Assembly (NCBI GenBank): GCA_028715605.1
Contig: JAQURM010000002.1
Location: 62,001 to 126,000 of the forward strand
DNA from: Desulfovibrionales bacterium
GTDB taxonomy: Bacteria; Desulfobacterota; QYQD01
Length of the DNA: 64,000 bases
Reading direction: 5' to 3'
Shown here: positions 61,678-64,000 of the stretch, in pieces
How positions within the stretch are numbered: position 1 is the stretch's first letter
Layout of the letters: each line of letters starts with the position of its first letter
Notes under the pieces: generated by a model
Database searches by the model: none
What the model saw: the letters and a program-made list of their open reading frames with translations, nothing else
Told to the model about the DNA's origin: nothing
Made by a program: the position numbers and the translations under genes

Positions 61678-64000
61678 TCAATATGCCACGCATCTAAATC
61701 CGAGTATATTGGAGTGCATTTCAGCCTCCAGTTTAAAGCGGTTGAACAGGCGTATGTCATTGCCGGAAATCCAACTGCCGCCCTTGGCTACATAGTATTT
61801 AACGTCGTGTCTGGCATAGGAAGGCGGGTTACAGGGTTCCATTGTCCACTCCAGTACATTTCCTATGGCGTCAATTATCCCGAAATTATTCCCGGAATCC
61901 ATGTGTCTGTCCACAGGTGTGGTGTCCGCTATGGAGCTGGCCTCAATATTACAGACATCTCTCTGCCAGTCGTTCCCCCAGGGAAGCGCATAGCCGTCAG
62001 CCGTCCGTGTTGCGGCCTCCCATTCATCTTCAGTAGGCAGCCTTTTGCCTGTCCAGGCGGCAAAGGCCATGGCGTCTTCCCGGCTGACCTGAACCACAGG
62101 GTGATTTCTTTTATTGTGTATCGTAGTTCCGGGCCCTGAGGGCTGATGCCAGCAGGTCCCATATACTGTCTCACAGCTAAGGCCGGACTGGCAGATAAGT
62201 CTTATTGAACCGGTTTTTGCATCTACCGTTTTCTTAAAACGTCCGTAATAGACCTTTCCGTATCCAAGCCTTTCAGCGATGGTTTTGTATCCGGTCTTTT
62301 CCACAAAAACTTCGAAGAGCGCGTTTGTAACCGGGAACCTGCCCATATAAAAGGCCTCTAAACGCACTTTTTGTTCAGGACGTTCATCTTTGCCGGGAGA
62401 CTTATTGCCAACGATATAGTCTCCCGCCGGGATCAGAATATACTGATTGTAAAATCTTTCCCTGTCGCCGAGCAAGCGATTAAATTCCTCGGCCAGGAGC
62501 CTGGCCCTCGGTATCTTATCCTCCTCTCCAAAAATGCCGTCCGAATATCCCGCCTCTGAACCGCTGGCGGAGAGGCCTGGCTCTCCAGATTTCTCTGTGA
62601 TTTCCAGCTCCTCAATGCCTTCCTCGGCCTCATCCTCTTCAACTTCTTCGATGTCTCCCATCTCCTCAGGCTCTAGCTCTTCCTCCGGTGCCTTTTCCAT
62701 TATCTCTGCTTCATCCGCCACTTCTGCATCATCCTGAGTAACCTCTTCCCCTTCGGGTTTTGTTTCTGCAATTTCATCTACGACCTCGGCTTCTTCAAGG
62801 TTATCGGTGAGCTCGGCGGGTTCCAGGTCTTCTGTGCTTCCGGTTTCTTCGGCCTCGATCTCTGGTTGGTCGTCTATGACTTCTGCGAGGGTTTCTTGGA
62901 CGTTATCCTCGGCGACCTCTTCGACTTCCTCCATCTCTTCCGGTACGGCATCTTCCGGTTCGGCATCCGGCAGGAGGCCGGCTTCATCGACTATTTCTGT
63001 GTCCCCTTGCGGCTCTGCCTCTTCCTCTGCTTCCACGATTTCCTGGATGGCTTCTTCCACTTCTTCTTCAACGACTTCGTTAGTATCCTGAAGTTCTTCT
63101 GATTCTTCAGGCCCTATTTCTTCGGGTTCCAGGTCTTCGATGAGATCGGCTTCTTCCACTACTGCGGGGACTTCTTCGGCTTCTTCCGGTGCTTTCTCTA
63201 CGAGGTCCTCTACGACTTCAACTTCGTCGAGGTCGTCACCGGTCTCGTCCGATTCAATATCATCTACGATCTCCGTCTCTGCGAGATATTCCCCGGTCTC
63301 CCCGATATTTTCGAGTTTTTCAGATCCCGGTTCTTCCGGTATTATCTCTTCGACAAGCTCGACTGTATCGACTACGTCAACCTCATTCGCAGCGATTTCT
63401 TCCGGACTAGCGGCATCTTCGGTTGATTCTGCTGCCGGAGCCTCTTTCGATGTGGTTCCCTCTCGCCCATCAGCTTCACCAACACCAGGTCCGTAGCCTT
63501 CGACACCGGACTCGATGCCGGTACCTCCCACCTCGTCTTTATTCTGTTCACTGCCCGTTTCTGCGGCATTTCCTGAAATCCGGGGAAGCGTATCAGTCTT
63601 TTCACCTGAAAATCCCCCTGTATCCCCCTTTTCCAAAGGGGGAATTTGGCTTTCTTCCTTTTTCAAGGAAGGAATTGAAAGGCCCCCGTCTCTTCCCAAC
63701 GGGGGGCTTAATATATCTTCCCCTTTAGTAAAGGGGGGTGTAGGGGGATTATCATTGTCCTTTGTGTCGCCATGTGCCATGTGCGTTTCATACGCCCTGA
63801 CTTCAGATGGCGCGGCAGGCCCATCAGTCAAATCGCCATGTGCTACTTTTAAACCAATTTGTTGCGACAACCCCTGGATTATATTTTTTAATTGGCTTAG
63901 CTTGCCTGTTCTGTCCGAATTCCCCGTATTAGCCAAGGCCTCCGGATCCGACAACACTTCGCGGACAATATTTAAGACCTCGTTTATCTGTTCCAGCGTA
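61678..64000 (-). CDS. Acidic protein with C-terminal FGE/SUMF1-like domain (5' end outside window)
   Basis: The frame is open to the window edge, so the N-terminus is missing; an internal GTG at 63957 is not needed. Order: a helical start (TLEQINEVLNIV), a proline/glycine-rich stretch translated from a repeat element (about 63610-63750), and about 300 residues rich in Glu, Asp, Val and Ala. The C-terminal FGE-sulfatase fold (about 61680-62470; YILIPAGDYIVGNKSPGKDE, NHPVVQVSREDAMAFAAWTG, GNVLEWTMEP, GGSWISGN, LGFRCV) ends it. Active FGE has cysteines after GGSW; here the sequence is ISGNDIRLFNR without Cys. Formylglycine synthesis is therefore unlikely; a binding or scaffold role is inferred. 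Confidence 0.75.
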   Translation of the reverse strand, partial: TLEQINEVLNIVREVLSDPEALANTGNSDRTGKLSQLKNIIQGLSQQIGLKVAHGDLTDGPAAPSEVRAYETHMAHGDTKDNDNPPTPPFTKGEDILSPPLGRDGGLSIPSLKKEESQIPPLEKGDTGGFSGEKTDTLPRISGNAAETGSEQNKDEVGGTGIESGVEGYGPGVGEADGREGTTSKEAPAAESTEDAASPEEIAANEVDVVDTVELVEEIIPEEPGSEKLENIGETGEYLAETEIVDDIESDETGDDLDEVEVVEDLVEKAPEEAEEVPAVVEEADLIEDLEPEEIGPEESEELQDTNEVVEEEVEEAIQEIVEAEEEAEPQGDTEIVDEAGLLPDAEPEDAVPEEMEEVEEVAEDNVQETLAEVIDDQPEIEAEETGSTEDLEPAELTDNLEEAEVVDEIAETKPEGEEVTQDDAEVADEAEIMEKAPEEELEPEEMGDIEEVEEDEAEEGIEELEITEKSGEPGLSASGSEAGYSDGIFGEEDKIPRARLLAEEFNRLLGDRERFYNQYILIPAGDYIVGNKSPGKDERPEQKVRLEAFYMGRFPVTNALFEVFVEKTGYKTIAERLGYGKVYYGRFKKTVDAKTGSIRLICQSGLSCETVYGTCWHQPSGPGTTIHNKRNHPVVQVSREDAMAFAAWTGKRLPTEDEWEAATRTADGYALPWGNDWQRDVCNIEASSIADTTPVDRHMDSGNNFGIIDAIGNVLEWTMEPCNPPSYARHDVKYYVAKGGSWISGNDIRLFNRFKLEAEMHSNILGFRCVAY
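63610..63750. repeat. CCCCCTTT...AAAGGGGG element read in frame within the FGE-like gene
   Basis: AATCCCCCTGTATCCCCCTT, TTCCAAAGGGGG, then CCCCTTTAGTAAAGGGGGG and TGTAGGGGGATT. It is the same element as the reverse complement of 18738-18815. On the minus strand it encodes NPPTPPFTKGEDILSPP and SQIPPLEKGDTGGF without a stop. Confidence 0.8.

Overview
The window looks like a chromosomal segment of an anaerobic Gram-negative bacterium of the Desulfobacterota (deltaproteobacterial) type. This is an inference from gene content: KDO lipid A genes (kdsD, waaA), lipoprotein maturation (lspA, lgt), a four-subunit 2-oxoacid:ferredoxin oxidoreductase, an eight-heme c-type cytochrome, a small [4Fe-4S] ferredoxin, NikR, and an unusually dense set of PAS/HAMP hybrid histidine kinases and sigma-54 response regulators. 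No 16S rRNA or other decisive marker is present.

Layout. 1-193 is the 5' end of a probable 6-phosphofructokinase running off the window. 376-9364 (minus) is a compact block: M48 peptidase, waaA, carA, carB, purF, kdsD. 9643-13375 is a sigma-54 locus: two small related genes on the plus strand behind a near-perfect -24/-12 promoter face a histidine kinase/NtrC-type regulator pair. 13670-23486 (minus) holds a ferredoxin, nikR, an HDOD-PAS protein, transketolase and a second kinase/regulator pair. 23721-28700 (minus) is hrcA-grpE-dnaK with a CIRCE operator plus two small genes. 28897-34871 (plus) has an outer-membrane barrel protein, a short aconitase and ppiD.

34842-41751 is accessory. It is bracketed by two 32-base copies (30/32 identical) of the ppiD 3' end. 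Inside are a hybrid kinase and a PhnD-like lipoprotein, an AAA ATPase overlapping a Toprim-like (DUF4276-like) gene, an mntA-hepT toxin-antitoxin pair between 20-base direct repeats, and a truncated vsr. The ATPase/Toprim pair is the best candidate for a poorly described defence system.

42158-51273 is mostly housekeeping: tRNA-Ala, ileS-lspA-lgt, a GcvH-like gene whose lipoylation lysine is replaced, fabD and korDABC. 51441-58394 has a very large hybrid kinase, a PilB/GspE-type ATPase and the octaheme cytochrome. 58733-64000 has tRNA-Leu, a wbpA/wbpP-like nucleotide-sugar pair and a long acidic protein with a C-terminal SUMF1/FGE-like domain that continues beyond the window.

Almost every intergenic gap carries hairpin repeats from at least five families. 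They split operons (hrcA/grpE/dnaK, korA/korB, korB/korC), supply the fabD stop codon, and in one case are read in frame inside the FGE-like gene.
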